The notes: generated by a model not told the origin, from the letters alone. Positions 1-9,648 are shown, numbered from the stretch's first letter. The stretch is DNA of 64,000 nt from Desulfallas thermosapovorans DSM 6562 (GCF_008124625.1 NZ_VNHM01000005.1:1-64000); one strand, 5' to 3'. A program made the numbers and translations.

Positions 1-493
1 GTTTAGCAAATTTTAGCGGTATTAAAATAGAGGCAATCTGTTCTAATGTGCAAATAAGCGCCTGCTTCATGCGGAAATAATGCGCTTATTTACACCAATT
101 ACCCAAAAATGTAAATCCTTATCGCTAAAAGGTAATCCCAGTTGCCTGCTTAGTGCCCAAATCAAATCATGTAAGTCGTTTACTTTGTTAGCTAACTGAC
201 CAAGAAATTCAACCATAATTAATACCAACCTCTTTTTATAATTTTGTAAAAAAATACTTTTTCAATATAATTATGAAAAAACTAACATCCAGGCAGAAAA
301 ACCTACCTGACAGGTAATTTATAGTCAGTTAATTACATGAAATAATTACTATATTACCATAAATGTATCTTGCTGGATATCTAGAGTTCAGGTCATGCTT
401 GATGATGGGGATTGACAATACAAGTGTATGTCTTAAATACTAAAGCACGCCAGGTAAGTTTAAAAAAACCTTGCTTTTTATAAAATTTTTACT
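1..493. other. AT-rich intergenic region at window edge
   Basis: AT-rich stretch before the tRNA pair. Apart from the 49-codon reading frame at 67-216, the only structure I see is a perfect 13-bp palindrome TACCTGACAGGTA at 304-316, which could be an operator or chance. No known RNA or mobile element is recognised. Confidence 0.5.
67..216 (-). CDS. small hypothetical protein, possibly truncated
   Basis: A 49-codon frame with ATG at 216 and an AGAGG-type ribosome site about 10 nt upstream. The product has a soluble, mildly amphipathic N-terminal half and then a KDLHFWVIGV segment that reads like the start of a membrane helix, followed at once by basic residues and a TGA. That abrupt end suggests the 5' remnant of a small membrane protein whose 3' part has decayed or shifted frame. 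No family is recognised. It could also be a chance frame, since neighbouring sequence is AT-rich. Confidence 0.35.
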   Translation of the reverse strand: MVEFLGQLANKVNDLHDLIWALSRQLGLPFSDKDLHFWVIGVNKRIISA

Positions 494-522
494 TTGACTC
501 TATGAGAATTTTTCTGTATAAT
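494..522 (+). promoter_or_regulatory. sigma-A promoter for the tRNA pair
   Basis: TTGACT (494-499) and TATAAT (517-522) are separated by exactly 17 bp. The tRNA-Gly gene begins about 50 bp downstream, so both tRNA genes are likely transcribed from here. Confidence 0.8.
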
Positions 523-574
523 AATATTGTTCGCTTCGGAAAAGTGATTAATCTAAATATCCTTTCGTTACCGG

Positions 575-648
575 GCGGGTGTAGCTCAATGGTAGAGCCC
601 TGGCCTTCCAAGCCAGTCGCGTGGGTTCGATTCCCATCACCCGCTCCA
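575..648 (+). tRNA. tRNA-Gly (TCC)
   Basis: Cloverleaf with acceptor GCGGGTG pairing CACCCGC (638-644), discriminator T at 645 and an encoded CCA at 646-648. The anticodon stem CTGGC/GCCAG encloses loop CTTCCAA, giving anticodon TCC (glycine, GGA/GGG). It is followed 7 bp later by tRNA-Arg in the same transcript. Confidence 0.95.
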
Positions 649-655
649 ATTTTAT

Positions 656-732
<77 letters not shown>

Positions 733-774
733 AAAAGCCAGTATACGCAAAGGTTTGCGGGTGCTGGCTTTTTC
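733..774 (+). terminator. rho-independent terminator after tRNA-Arg
   Basis: Inverted repeat AAAAAGCCAG (733-742) / CTGGCTTTTT (764-773), ending in a T run directly after the tRNA CCA. Confidence 0.8.
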
Positions 775-836
775 TAAGTATCACCTAACGGGAGCAAAGT
801 GACAGTAAAGTGACATGTGAATATTTGGATGTTAAC

Positions 837-900
837 AAAGCCAGGGTAATAAATAACCCTGGCTTTCGGCATTTACCCCGCCAATATGCGGGGCTTTATT
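837..900. terminator. two adjacent terminator hairpins
   Basis: First hairpin AAAGCCAGGG (837-846) / CCCTGGCTTT (857-866), second CCCCGC (876-881) / GCGGGG (888-893) followed by CTTTATT. They sit between the tRNA transcript and the 3' end of the convergent phosphodiesterase gene, so they probably act in both directions. Confidence 0.65.
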
Positions 901-905
901 ACTAA

Positions 906-1382
906 CTATGACATCGAGATAATCTGTCCTTTTACCCCGTTATCACTAATATCCAGTATGCCAAAACCGGCTTTTATGCCGTTCGGGGGCCGTGATGTGC
1001 TGCCGGGGTTAAATAACAGCAGGTTATTTTCCCAGGTATTGATCGGTACATGGGTATGACCGAATACCACCAATTGAGCACCTAACTCCTGGGCACGGTA
1101 ATGCAACATTTGTAGGGTGCTTTTGACCCGGTAAAGGTGGCCGTGGGTTATAAAAATTTTAACTCCATTTAGGGTAATTAGTAGTTCTTCCGGCCCCTGG
1201 CCTGGCATATCGCAATTACCCGGTACCGCATAAACCGGTACTTTGATGATAGAACCTATATGTAATGCATCACTATATAAATCACCGGCGTGAATTAAAG
1301 CATCTATCTGTCCCATTCTAATGATTGCTTGTCTGGTCGCCTGTAATGAACCGTGTGTGTCACTTATAACACCAATGCGCAT
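906..1382 (-). CDS. YfcE/MJ0936-type metallophosphodiesterase
   Basis: A 158-residue cytosolic calcineurin-like phosphoesterase of the small YfcE/YsnB class. The di-metal motifs are visible in order: DTH near residue 10, GDLY near 37, GNCD near 58, THGH near 80 and GHTH near 108. The family hydrolyses phosphodiester bonds using two metal ions; the physiological substrate is not known. The ATG at 1382 is preferred because AAGGAGG lies 8 nt upstream; a GTG six bases earlier sits too close to it. It follows rdgB on the same strand, the order found in Bacillus (rph-ysnA-ysnB), so it is likely the YsnB orthologue. Confidence 0.88.
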   Translation of the reverse strand: MRIGVISDTHGSLQATRQAIIRMGQIDALIHAGDLYSDALHIGSIIKVPVYAVPGNCDMPGQGPEELLITLNGVKIFITHGHLYRVKSTLQMLHYRAQELGAQLVVFGHTHVPINTWENNLLLFNPGSTSRPPNGIKAGFGILDISDNGVKGQIISMS

Positions 1383-1476
1383 AACCACAACCTCCTTTTT
1401 GGTTAACCAAACCGCACCAACATTTGACCTGCTGTTTTACATCAAGTTTGGATGGTGTGGTTAACGGTTTATATAT

Positions 1477-2133
1477 TTACCCTTGTGCCGCAGCAGCCAA
1501 AATTGCTTTAACCTTTTGCAGTGCGCGGCCCCGGTGGCTAATGGCATTTTTGGTGCTACTGTCCAACTCGGCAAATGTCCTGTTATACTCCGGCACTAAA
1601 AACAACGGATCATACCCGAACCCATTCTCTCCCCGGGGTGTCTCAATAATAACCCCTTCACAGGTACCTTGAGTGGTGGCCACTTGGCCGTCGGGGGTAG
1701 CCAGGGCCACTACACAGCAAAAGCGTGCTGTGCGTTTTTGTCGCGGCACGCCGTCCAGCAGTTGTAGGAGTTTAAGGTTATTGGCTGTATCATCATGTTC
1801 CTGTCCCGCAAAACGGGCCGAGTGTACTCCGGGAGCCCCGTCCAGGTAATCCACCACTAACCCGGAATCGTCGGCCAAGGTAATTCTTCCTACGGCAACG
1901 GCCACCTCTCTGGCTTTTTTTACTGCATTGGCCTCGAATGTATCGCCGTCCTCTACTACTTCAGGTACATTAGGGTGGCAAGCCAATGATACTACAGCAA
2001 AACCCGTTCCCGTCAGCAGTTGCTGTAATTCCCGCACTTTCCCCTCGTTACGGGTAGCTAAGACTATAGGATCGGACTTAAACTTTCTTATACTAACAAT
2101 AATATCATGGTAGTCTGAAGTGTATATACTCAT
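1477..2133 (-). CDS. rdgB: XTP/dITP diphosphatase (RdgB/HAM1 family)
   Basis: House-cleaning enzyme that hydrolyses non-canonical purine nucleoside triphosphates (XTP, dITP, ITP) to monophosphate and pyrophosphate, keeping deaminated purines out of DNA and RNA. The N-terminal signature LATRNEGKVREL and the later DDSGL and GFGYDPLF motifs of the family are intact. At 218 residues it is slightly longer than the usual ~200 because of an N-terminal extension of about 20 residues. The ATG start at 2133 has AGGGAG 8 nt upstream. It lies downstream of rph, as in many Firmicutes. Confidence 0.93.
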   Translation of the reverse strand: MSIYTSDYHDIIVSIRKFKSDPIVLATRNEGKVRELQQLLTGTGFAVVSLACHPNVPEVVEDGDTFEANAVKKAREVAVAVGRITLADDSGLVVDYLDGAPGVHSARFAGQEHDDTANNLKLLQLLDGVPRQKRTARFCCVVALATPDGQVATTQGTCEGVIIETPRGENGFGYDPLFLVPEYNRTFAELDSSTKNAISHRGRALQKVKAILAAAAQG

Positions 2134-2244
2134 GTTATAATCTCCCTCAATGCTTTATCTTATGGAAGCAAGGCATAATGTCCTCCAACTCGGCTTTATA
2201 GGAGGTCTCTTTAGATATATTGAATAGCCGGCTTTCTATTATGT

Positions 2245-2988
2245 TTATGTACCTATTGTATCGGCTATTGCGCCTAGAATTTTCTTTTGATATTCCACCA
2301 ATTGCTTGATTCCTTGCTCTGCCAAATCTAGAAGTTGACTGGTTTCTTCTCTGCTAAAGGCGGCTTCTTCCCCGGTGCCCTGGATTTCCACAAACTGGCC
2401 ATTGCCAGTCATTACAATATTCATATCTACCTCGGCGGCAGAATCTTCGCTATAGCAGAGATCCAGCATCAGCTCACCGTTGACTCTACCTACACTGGTG
2501 GCAGCCACAAAATCCCGTAGCGGTATTTTTTCCAGTTGGCCTTTTTGTACCAAATAGTACAGGGCATCCGCCAGAGCCACAAATGCGCCGGTAATGGATG
2601 CCGTGCGGGTGCCCCCGTCGGCCTGTATTACATCACAGTCCACGGTGATCATATGTTCGCCAAGCGCTTCAAGGTCGGTAACTGACCGTAGCGCCCGGCC
2701 GATTAAACGTTGTATTTCCAGGCTCCGCCCGTTTTGTTTACCCCTAACGGCATCTCTGATCATGCGCTGGCTTGTGCTTCTGGGCAGCATGCCATATTCG
2801 GCGGTAACCCATCCTCCTTTACCCTCCAGTTTGCGCCAACTGGGCAGGCGCTCCTCCACCGTAGCAGTGCAAATTACTTTAGTGTCACCAACCTCAATTA
2901 AAACTGATCCTTCGGCGTACTTATTATAGTTGCGGGTGATTTTCACTGGTCTCAGGGTGTTATTTTTTCTACCGTCTATTCTATGCAT
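2245..2988 (-). CDS. rph: ribonuclease PH
   Basis: Phosphorolytic 3'-5' exoribonuclease that trims tRNA 3' ends using inorganic phosphate. The 247-residue product starts [15 protein letters not shown], the canonical N-terminus, and carries [20 protein letters not shown] and the phosphate-site region [20 protein letters not shown]. An upstream in-frame ATG at 3078 would add 30 hydrophobic residues unlike the family and would overlap the preceding gene, so the ATG at 2988 is preferred even though its GGGAGG is about 15 nt away. It sits between an MBL hydrolase and rdgB on the same strand. Confidence 0.93.
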   Translation of the reverse strand: MHRIDGRKNNTLRPVKITRNYNKYAEGSVLIEVGDTKVICTATVEERLPSWRKLEGKGGWVTAEYGMLPRSTSQRMIRDAVRGKQNGRSLEIQRLIGRALRSVTDLEALGEHMITVDCDVIQADGGTRTASITGAFVALADALYYLVQKGQLEKIPLRDFVAATSVGRVNGELMLDLCYSEDSAAEVDMNIVMTGNGQFVEIQGTGEEAAFSREETSQLLDLAEQGIKQLVEYQKKILGAIADTIGT

Positions 2989-3068
2989 ATAAATTTGCTT
3001 AAACCTCCCTGTGATGGTGTTGAAAATAAAGAGACGGAAGATAAATATAAATATAAATCTTAGTTTGG

Positions 3069-3896
3069 CTAGTAACACTTAAAAACTGCATCCTGTTTGG
3101 CGGCTAATACCGGTCCATCAAAGGACTCCCGGGCTTCGGTCAACAATTCATCGATATCGTATTCCGGCCAAAAATGTGTAAGCACTAGCTTTTTTACCCC
3201 GGTTTGCCGGGCTAACTCTCCGGCCTGCCGGGCTGTCATGTGTTCACCGGCCAGAAATTCTGAGTCTTTATCCATTCCGCTGGCCTCGCAAAGTAAAAGA
3301 CCTGCGTTGCGGGCCGCATTTATTATGCTACTTGTGGGGGCGGTGTCACCGGAATAAAAGACTGACTTTTCCCCATGCCGGATCAACACTGCATAGCCGG
3401 GCATTCCGTGCATTGTTGATACGAAATGCAAGGTAATTTTATTAAGCCGGGCTACCCTGGCCGAAATGCTGAATAAATCACAGGTAGAAGGTGGCGGCCC
3501 GGGTATGTTATCGATTTTTGCTCCGGGTAATTCCACGGATGGCAGTTCTGCAATATTTACCACACTGAAAGCATCGGTATAACCGGCAAGCTGCCGGTAT
3601 ATTTCCACTGGTTCCGGTGGAACAAAAAGTTTGATGGAGCTATTCATACGACCATCACGCCTGGCCCCTGAAATGGCGTGACGCAGGCAGTGTATGTCAG
3701 CGTAATGGTCAGGGTGGTAATGGGTGACCACTAATCCGGTCAACTGACGGTAATCAATATGTTTTGCCAACCGGGCAAAGCTACCATGACCGGAATCCAA
3801 CATCAGTGCAACTGATCCTGCTTGCAGCAAATAACCCGAGCAGGCCTCTTCCGGGCGGGGATAGGGTGCCCAGCACCCCAGTACGGTTAATTGCAT
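3069..3896 (-). CDS. MBL-fold metal-dependent hydrolase (YhfI/RNase Z-like)
   Basis: A 275-residue metallo-beta-lactamase-fold hydrolase. The metal motif [10 protein letters not shown] (HxHxDH) lies near residue 58, a second histidine occurs in STMHGMPGY, a metal-binding aspartate in YSGDTAP and a late histidine in LTHFWPEY. This layout matches the ElaC/RNase Z-like subgroup that includes Bacillus YhfI, whose substrate is unknown. The ATG at 3896 has GGAGG 5 nt upstream. It precedes rph with only 80 bp between, so they may be co-transcribed. Confidence 0.82.
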   Translation of the reverse strand: MQLTVLGCWAPYPRPEEACSGYLLQAGSVALMLDSGHGSFARLAKHIDYRQLTGLVVTHYHPDHYADIHCLRHAISGARRDGRMNSSIKLFVPPEPVEIYRQLAGYTDAFSVVNIAELPSVELPGAKIDNIPGPPPSTCDLFSISARVARLNKITLHFVSTMHGMPGYAVLIRHGEKSVFYSGDTAPTSSIINAARNAGLLLCEASGMDKDSEFLAGEHMTARQAGELARQTGVKKLVLTHFWPEYDIDELLTEARESFDGPVLAAKQDAVFKCY

Positions 3897-4124
3897 ACAG
3901 TCCTCCGAATGTTCCTAATAATTGTCATCATTAGTGGTTTGCAATAAAAAAACCGGATATACGCATTGGGCTAGCCAAAATTGTTCAAATCCTGAAAACC
4001 GGGGTACAGCGCATAAATAAAAATGTACTTTAATCACCACCATATTGTACCACTTTTTTATTAAAAACGCGTCTTTTTGATTAATAAACTTTTAACCGCA
4101 AATAACATTAATAAGATAACATTT

Positions 4125-4168
4125 GAAAATAAGAAAGAAGCCGCTGCTTGCTTTTGCAAACAACGGCT
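4125..4168 (-). terminator. terminator of the amidase gene
   Basis: On the minus strand AGCCGTTGTTTGC pairs with GCAAGCAGCGGCT around a short A loop, followed by a T-rich tract. It lies 26 bp past the amidase stop. The rest of the 3897-4194 gap is AT-rich and shows nothing further. Confidence 0.75.
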
Positions 4169-4194
4169 ATTATTGATATATTTTATATATTTTA

Positions 4195-6297
4195 TTAATT
4201 ATTTGGTGCAAAATAGTTGTTTAGTGCTATGGCCAGAGCCTCGGCTACTTTGGCCCGTACTATTTCCTGCCGTAACATTTGTTCCTCCTCGGGGTTGGAC
4301 ACAAAGGCTACTTCCGCCAGCGCTGCCGGTACGGGAGAAGTACGCAATACTACAAAGTTCGATTGCAGTACACCCAAACTACGCCTGCCCAAGGCCCGAA
4401 GCAATTCCGATTGAACAGCTCCGGCCAGGCGCCGGTTGTCCGCTTGATCCACCCCTGGGGGAAAGTCTCCGGTATCTCTTCGGTAATAAGTGCTGGTACC
4501 ATTTTTATCCCTGCTGACATTGGCATTGATATGTATGCTTAAAAACACATCGGCACCTTCACGCTGAGCTATGGCAGTGCGCTGATATAAATCAACAGAC
4601 CGATCATCGCTTCTGGTCAGTACCACCCGGGCTCCGTTTTCATTCAGTAATTGCGCTAGCTTTAAAGCAATGTCCAAGGTTACATCCTTTTCCTGCAGTC
4701 CAGTGGGCCCGATGGCACCAGGATCGCTTCCGCCGTGCCCCGGATCTATGGCAATGACGCGTCCCTGCAAAAATTCCCCTACTTTCGGTACGTAAATATC
4801 CAGGTCCAGTTGTCTGCGATCTTCGGAAAGCTTGTCCACACTAACCACTGCTTGGTTTAAATCAAATACAACCCGTACTACCGGTGGGTCTTCCGCGAAC
4901 AATCCGATACGCATTTGGTTTACCGCTTTGGTATTAACCAGTGACTTGTCAGGTAAATCACCAATATTGGTATTTTTCAAATCAATAACCAGCCGTTGGG
5001 GATTGGCCAGCAAAAACATATCGTAGTTCAGTTCTCCGGCAGCCTTGATGGACACAAGGGTGTGATCATTTTTTTGGTTGATTTCAATTCTTTTTAGGTT
5101 AACCGGCGCGCCCGGATTATTAGCATCACTTTGGTCGGTATCCTCGGTTTCCACAGGTGGATCTCCCGGCGATGGAGAAGCCTCGGCCTGTTCTATATCA
5201 ACCAGCCAACCGGCGATCCAGCCAACCACGCCTCCCTCCAAACTGACTTTATACCAGTCACCGGTACGATCCAAAACTCCTAAACGCTGACCACGGCTCA
5301 CTTGGCCCACTACATTGTGCTGGATGCCCGGGCCACCTCGTACATTAATGTTCACATTGCTATTGTTAATAACCAGCTGCACGTTACTGTTATTGCCTGT
5401 ACCGGTACCACCAGCATCAATACTGTTACCATTGCCATTGTCTGCATCCTTTATGGATACATCACCATTGCCGTCCTGTGTAGGGATAACAGGCGAGGAC
5501 TTTGGAACTTCACTTACGGAAGCTAGCCAACCCGCAATCCACCCGGATTTGCCGTCAGTCAAGTTTATTTTTAACCACTGGCCGTTAACTTCATCGACGG
5601 TATATTTAGAACCTTTATTTACCTTGGCTACAATATCATTTGAAGTACCCGGTCCTGATCGAACATTAACAATATCGCCGGTTACCGTGGCCTGCTTTAC
5701 TTTGGCTATTCCAGTTTGGTTTTCAGAGGGACCGCTTGTCTGGTTATTGCTCTGTCCCTTTGCCGGCGTTTGTTGAGATGCCGCTTGCTGTTCAGCGGAT
5801 TGTTGCACTTGTACCAACCAACCGGCAATCCACCCTGTGCCGCCGTCAGGTAATTGTACTTTTAACCAATCGCCGGAAACTTTCAGTACCGGCAATTTAG
5901 TACCTGTATTAACCCGGTTTAAAACCTTGTGGCTTGTCCCGGGACCATTTCGGACATTTACTGAATTAGATTTAACCACGGCATAGCCTGTGGGTGTGTC
6001 AGCTTCCGTTTTAGCCTGCACCAGCCAACCGGCAATCCAGCCCTCCAAGCCGCCCACCTTGATCTTGTACCAGTCACCGCGCTTATCAATGGCTGTGAAT
6101 TGTTCTCCCTTATGAACACTGCTTATAATATTTGTACTGGTGTCCGGACCGCCGCGTACATTGACGGTGCTGCCGGTCACCGTCAGTTTGGTGGCCGCAG
6201 AAGCCCCTGATAATAATAAAAACATTCCTGCCGTAAACAGGCATGACAAAACTAAACCCTTTTTAACTTTTTGTTTCCAGTTCCATCGTTTTCCCAT
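4195..6297 (-). CDS. secreted N-acetylmuramoyl-L-alanine amidase with four SH3b domains
   Basis: A cell-wall hydrolase cutting the bond between N-acetylmuramic acid and the peptide stem. From the ATG at 6297 (GAGG about 9 nt upstream) the 700-residue protein has a signal peptide ending near SGASA, four bacterial SH3 domains (about residues 36-94, 104-164, 204-262, 305-366), each ending GWIAGWL, an AMIN domain (about 400-500) and an Amidase_3 catalytic domain (about 515-695). Zinc ligands are visible in DPGHGG, LQEKD and SIHINAN, with the catalytic glutamate in ALAEVAFVSN. Linkers rich in Asn, Gly, Ser and Gln separate the SH3b units. It may serve in growth, sporulation or germination; the sequence does not say which. 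Confidence 0.92.
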   Translation of the reverse strand: MGKRWNWKQKVKKGLVLSCLFTAGMFLLLSGASAATKLTVTGSTVNVRGGPDTSTNIISSVHKGEQFTAIDKRGDWYKIKVGGLEGWIAGWLVQAKTEADTPTGYAVVKSNSVNVRNGPGTSHKVLNRVNTGTKLPVLKVSGDWLKVQLPDGGTGWIAGWLVQVQQSAEQQAASQQTPAKGQSNNQTSGPSENQTGIAKVKQATVTGDIVNVRSGPGTSNDIVAKVNKGSKYTVDEVNGQWLKINLTDGKSGWIAGWLASVSEVPKSSPVIPTQDGNGDVSIKDADNGNGNSIDAGGTGTGNNSNVQLVINNSNVNINVRGGPGIQHNVVGQVSRGQRLGVLDRTGDWYKVSLEGGVVGWIAGWLVDIEQAEASPSPGDPPVETEDTDQSDANNPGAPVNLKRIEINQKNDHTLVSIKAAGELNYDMFLLANPQRLVIDLKNTNIGDLPDKSLVNTKAVNQMRIGLFAEDPPVVRVVFDLNQAVVSVDKLSEDRRQLDLDIYVPKVGEFLQGRVIAIDPGHGGSDPGAIGPTGLQEKDVTLDIALKLAQLLNENGARVVLTRSDDRSVDLYQRTAIAQREGADVFLSIHINANVSRDKNGTSTYYRRDTGDFPPGVDQADNRRLAGAVQSELLRALGRRSLGVLQSNFVVLRTSPVPAALAEVAFVSNPEEEQMLRQEIVRAKVAEALAIALNNYFAPNN

Positions 6298-6525
6298 GAT
6301 ATATTTCCTCATTTCCCAAAGATTCTCTGACATGCCTATTATTCTACAAAAAATTCAAAATACCTGTCTGATATGTTATTGGTAAAAAATATTAGAAAAA
6401 GCATAATTAGATAAATTAATGACGTTTTTAAATAACAAAATGTTCCCTTTTCAGTGGGGAAAATGGATAGTTTGTCTAATTCGGCTCATAATAAAAAATA
6501 ATCTTTGAAACTGGAGGAATATACT

Positions 6526-7641
6526 ATGGATAAGCTGAAAGTGGGGATTATTGGCACTGGCCTGGCTTTTTCGCGATTACATTATCCAGCTTACCAGGAG
6601 CTGTCCGATAAATATGAAATTGTGGCTCTTTGCGACCCCGAGCCTGATAAGACCCGCCCATGGGCAGAGCGACTGGGATTAAGCGGCGGTAGTGTTTATA
6701 CCGACTATCGCCCCATGCTTTGGAGGGGCGACATCAATGTATTTGATATTATGGTGCCCATTGAACATAATTTTCGGGTTACCGAGGATGTAGCCCGGGC
6801 GATAGCCCGCCAGCCCGGCCGGGCCATCATTTGCGAAAAACCACTGGCCGCTAATTACGAACAGGCCAGAGCCCATGCGGAACTGCCCAGTCGCTACGGT
6901 GTACCCATTATGATTGCGGAGAACTACCGGTATAGTGAGGAAATTAACATTATCCGGGATTTGGTTAGACAGAAAAAAGTAGGTGAAATTGTTTATTTTA
7001 TATATAACCGTGTGGTATGTTTTCCGGAGGAAATGCTAAAGAATCAATTTGCCCGGGAGGAGTGGCGCCAACATCCGGTATTTGCCGGGGGGGTAATCAT
7101 GGACAGCGGAGTGCATGATGTTGCTGCTTTGCGCCATATATTCGGAGGTATTGATAAGCTGCATGCTTTTGGGGTGCCCCAGCGCGATGATTTCGCACCC
7201 TATGCGGTGGTTACTGTGAATATGTATTTTAAAAACGGTATAATAGGGAATTTCAGCTTTTACAGCGCGGGCAAGGAAATGCAGCGCCCCCTCATCGGCT
7301 TGCGCATATTTGGCACAGCCGGGATGATTTACCTTGAGGAAAGTGACTGTGGAACCATTAATGTAGCGTATAATGACGGCCGGGCGGAGCAAATCCATTA
7401 CAGGCCGGGGCGTGGTTATTATAATGAATTGCTAAATCTTTACAATGCCATGAAAGGCCTGGAAACCATTTCCGTCACTCCGGAAATAGAATACGGGGAC
7501 GCCAAGACGATTCTGGATATTCTGCGTTCCATTAAAAACGGAGGGGTTGTAGCAGTGGACAATACAGGTGACTATATTCCCCACTACCGCTCGTTTCAAC
7601 AACCGGCTCAGTTTGAATATCATCAACTGAAATGGCACTAA
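6526..7641 (+). CDS. Gfo/Idh/MocA-family NAD(P)-dependent oxidoreductase
   Basis: A 371-residue predicted sugar or sugar-alcohol dehydrogenase. The N-terminal Rossmann fold shows GIIGTGLAFSRLHY, and the family signature EKPLA occurs at about residue 105. The C-terminal half has the typical alpha/beta domain with a GGVIMDSGVHDV segment that carries the usual catalytic-loop histidine. The ATG at 6526 has GGAGG 8 nt upstream, better than a TTG 21 bases earlier. The gene is alone on the plus strand between two minus-strand cell-wall/sporulation genes, so no substrate can be read from context. Confidence 0.85.
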   Translation: MDKLKVGIIGTGLAFSRLHYPAYQELSDKYEIVALCDPEPDKTRPWAERLGLSGGSVYTDYRPMLWRGDINVFDIMVPIEHNFRVTEDVARAIARQPGRAIICEKPLAANYEQARAHAELPSRYGVPIMIAENYRYSEEINIIRDLVRQKKVGEIVYFIYNRVVCFPEEMLKNQFAREEWRQHPVFAGGVIMDSGVHDVAALRHIFGGIDKLHAFGVPQRDDFAPYAVVTVNMYFKNGIIGNFSFYSAGKEMQRPLIGLRIFGTAGMIYLEESDCGTINVAYNDGRAEQIHYRPGRGYYNELLNLYNAMKGLETISVTPEIEYGDAKTILDILRSIKNGGVVAVDNTGDYIPHYRSFQQPAQFEYHQLKWH

Positions 7642-7696
7642 AGCTATTGAATTATAAATGCGCCTTTGAATTATGCGGCGATCACCTATCAATATT

Positions 7697-8389
7697 TTAT
7701 TGTACCGGGGTGCCGGCCCTGATGATTTCATCGTCTCTTGTTATGGGAACACTGACATCCAGGTGCCCGGCAATGGAATCAACCACTTGACCCTCGACTA
7801 ATATTTGTACCCGGTTAATGCTGCTAAATTGGGTTAAGGTATTTACTATTGAATACACTGTGGCGTTTTCCGCCCCTGACCCTCCGCTGTGCTTGGCAAC
7901 AAGTTCCCGGCTGAAATTTACTATACAGAGTCCATCTTTGATATTGATGTCCAGCAGGCGAGTACCGTCGGGTATTGTGGCCGCCAAGGATTGGCTTTGT
8001 GGCCCACGGCATAATTCATAAATAGCCTGCCGGGCAATACCAGGTATCTTTTTAACAGTTCGTTGCTCGGCCTGTAAATAACCATTATTATTGGCAAAAT
8101 ACAACACTATGGTGGTATTTGCCTCCTGGGTCAGCGCAGCAGGTGCAGCATGGTTTCCCGTAGTGGATGCGGGTGTTGCGCTACTTCCGGTGCCCTGACT
8201 GTCAGTAGCCGGCATGTGGTCTGAATCTGCTGTGGCTAAATTATCGCCTGAAGGGTCCTGTAATTCTTGTCCTTGCACCTGCTTTTCGTTATCATCTTGG
8301 ATATTGTTCGCTTGACCGGCACAGCCTGACGAATACATGACCACCATGATCAGTGCCATGTAAATGAAAAATTTAATTGCCGCCTTCAT
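7697..8389 (-). CDS. gerM: GerM-like sporulation/germination lipoprotein
   Basis: A 230-residue membrane-anchored lipoprotein. The start at 8389 gives a signal peptide with lipobox YSSGC, then a low-complexity Thr/Ser/Ala linker, then one GerMN domain (about residues 95-220). GerM of Bacillus is needed for sporulation and germination and helps link the engulfment apparatus to peptidoglycan synthesis; it has two GerMN domains, while this one has one. An in-frame ATG 135 bases upstream would hide the signal peptide and is rejected. Its position upstream of the rph-rdgB block supports the assignment. Confidence 0.8.
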   Translation of the reverse strand: MKAAIKFFIYMALIMVVMYSSGCAGQANNIQDDNEKQVQGQELQDPSGDNLATADSDHMPATDSQGTGSSATPASTTGNHAAPAALTQEANTTIVLYFANNNGYLQAEQRTVKKIPGIARQAIYELCRGPQSQSLAATIPDGTRLLDINIKDGLCIVNFSRELVAKHSGGSGAENATVYSIVNTLTQFSSINRVQILVEGQVVDSIAGHLDVSVPITRDDEIIRAGTPVQ

Positions 8390-8637
8390 CTTAAACCGTC
8401 CCCCTCCCAAAAGAGTTTGTCCATTTAATCTTATGGACCGAAATGCCGGTTTATGACAAAAATACATTGGAATATGTTTGGTATGGCAGGGGGAAAATAA
8501 ATTCAAGTTTGACTTGTAAATCAAATAGGAAGCAAGAGATAGGACATATAAGTTAAGGCTTGAAATCGTCCATTAGCTTCTGCAGGTTGAAGCGGGAGCA
8601 GTGGAACCGTCCCCCTGCTTCCGTCTTGGAGGAGAAA

Positions 8638-9642
8638 ATGGCAAGTATGATCAACATTGATTATTTTGCTTCTATGGGCAGGTTTAGCGTTATAAGTTTA
8701 ATAATTATTATTATTGGGGCACTGATTATAGCCATAGCTTTGGGCACCGGTCAGGCCTGGGCTGCTTTGGGTACAGCGCCCGGTTGCCCTTATTACTCCC
8801 CGGAGCTGGAAATGCAGCGCGTTTTAAGGGCTATGGAACCGGTTCCCGCTGGTAGGGATGTGGCTCTATTGCAACAACGTTTAAAGGAATTGCAATATTA
8901 TCGGGGACCCATTGACGGTGAGTATAAAGCAGCTACAGTGGAAGCAGTGAAAAAATTTCAATTGTCACGGGGGCTAGATCCCGATGGTGTGGTGGAGGAA
9001 TTTGTCTGGCGGGAGTTGGATGAAGCACAGTCCGTAATAGGGACACAAAGTAAGACACCGCCACCCCCCGGTGAAGTAAGTATAGTTGTGGATACTTACC
9101 GGCGCAAGTTGACAGTGATGTCAGACGGTGAACCATATAAACAATACCCAGTGGCAACGGGTAAGTATGAAACCCCTACGCCCATAGGTAAGTTTAAAGT
9201 TTTGCGCAAGGCTATGAATTGGGGTACGGGGTTTGGCACCCGCTGGATCGGGCTGACGGTGCCCTGGGGTGTATATGGTATCCATGGCACCAATAAGCCT
9301 CACGCCATTGGCAGCTATGCCAGCCACGGCTGTATCCGGATGAACAATCATAACGTGGAGGAAATATACCCCTGGGTAAAGCCAGGTACTATGGTGACTA
9401 TAATAGGAAACCCATTCAAGTATCAACCTAGCCAATACCGGACTATGCGCCGGGATGAGCGGGGCAGCGACGTTATGGAGGTGCAACTGCGTTTACAGAA
9501 ACTGGGCTTTTATACCGGTCCCATCGATGGTATATGGGGTGGTGGTATGGAAAAGGCAGTGCTTGATTTTCGCCAAAGCCGTGGATTGTCCAAAGATAAT
9601 TCGGTCAATGCCGAGGTATATCATCTATTAGGTCTGCAATAA
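8638..9642 (+). CDS. L,D-transpeptidase with two peptidoglycan-binding domains
   Basis: A cell-wall cross-linking or cross-link-modifying enzyme of the YkuD family. From the ATG at 8638 (GGAGG 5 nt upstream) the 334-residue protein has an N-terminal membrane segment rich in Ile, a PG_binding_1 domain (about 70-125), a YkuD domain (about 140-255) with the catalytic HGTN...SHGCIRM motif, and a second PG_binding_1 domain at the C-terminus. The domain order is typical of spore-former enzymes that act during cortex or wall maturation. It is divergent from gerM with a short shared upstream region and convergent with the permease gene, only 6 bp away. Confidence 0.9.
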   Translation: MASMINIDYFASMGRFSVISLIIIIIGALIIAIALGTGQAWAALGTAPGCPYYSPELEMQRVLRAMEPVPAGRDVALLQQRLKELQYYRGPIDGEYKAATVEAVKKFQLSRGLDPDGVVEEFVWRELDEAQSVIGTQSKTPPPPGEVSIVVDTYRRKLTVMSDGEPYKQYPVATGKYETPTPIGKFKVLRKAMNWGTGFGTRWIGLTVPWGVYGIHGTNKPHAIGSYASHGCIRMNNHNVEEIYPWVKPGTMVTIIGNPFKYQPSQYRTMRRDERGSDVMEVQLRLQKLGFYTGPIDGIWGGGMEKAVLDFRQSRGLSKDNSVNAEVYHLLGLQ

Positions 9643-9648
9643 GCGACA

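Noticed and set aside
4077-4542. Plus-strand frames opposite the amidase 3' end
   Set aside because: Shadow frames of a well-supported coding region.
5078-6290. Tandem repeats in the amidase gene as a possible repeat array or CRISPR
   Set aside because: The periodicity comes from four SH3b domains within one coding frame.
8390-8620. Repeated AACCGTCCCCCT string flanking the gerM and transpeptidase starts
   Set aside because: One copy is the complement of the gerM ribosome-site region; two short matches do not show a repeat family without a genome search.
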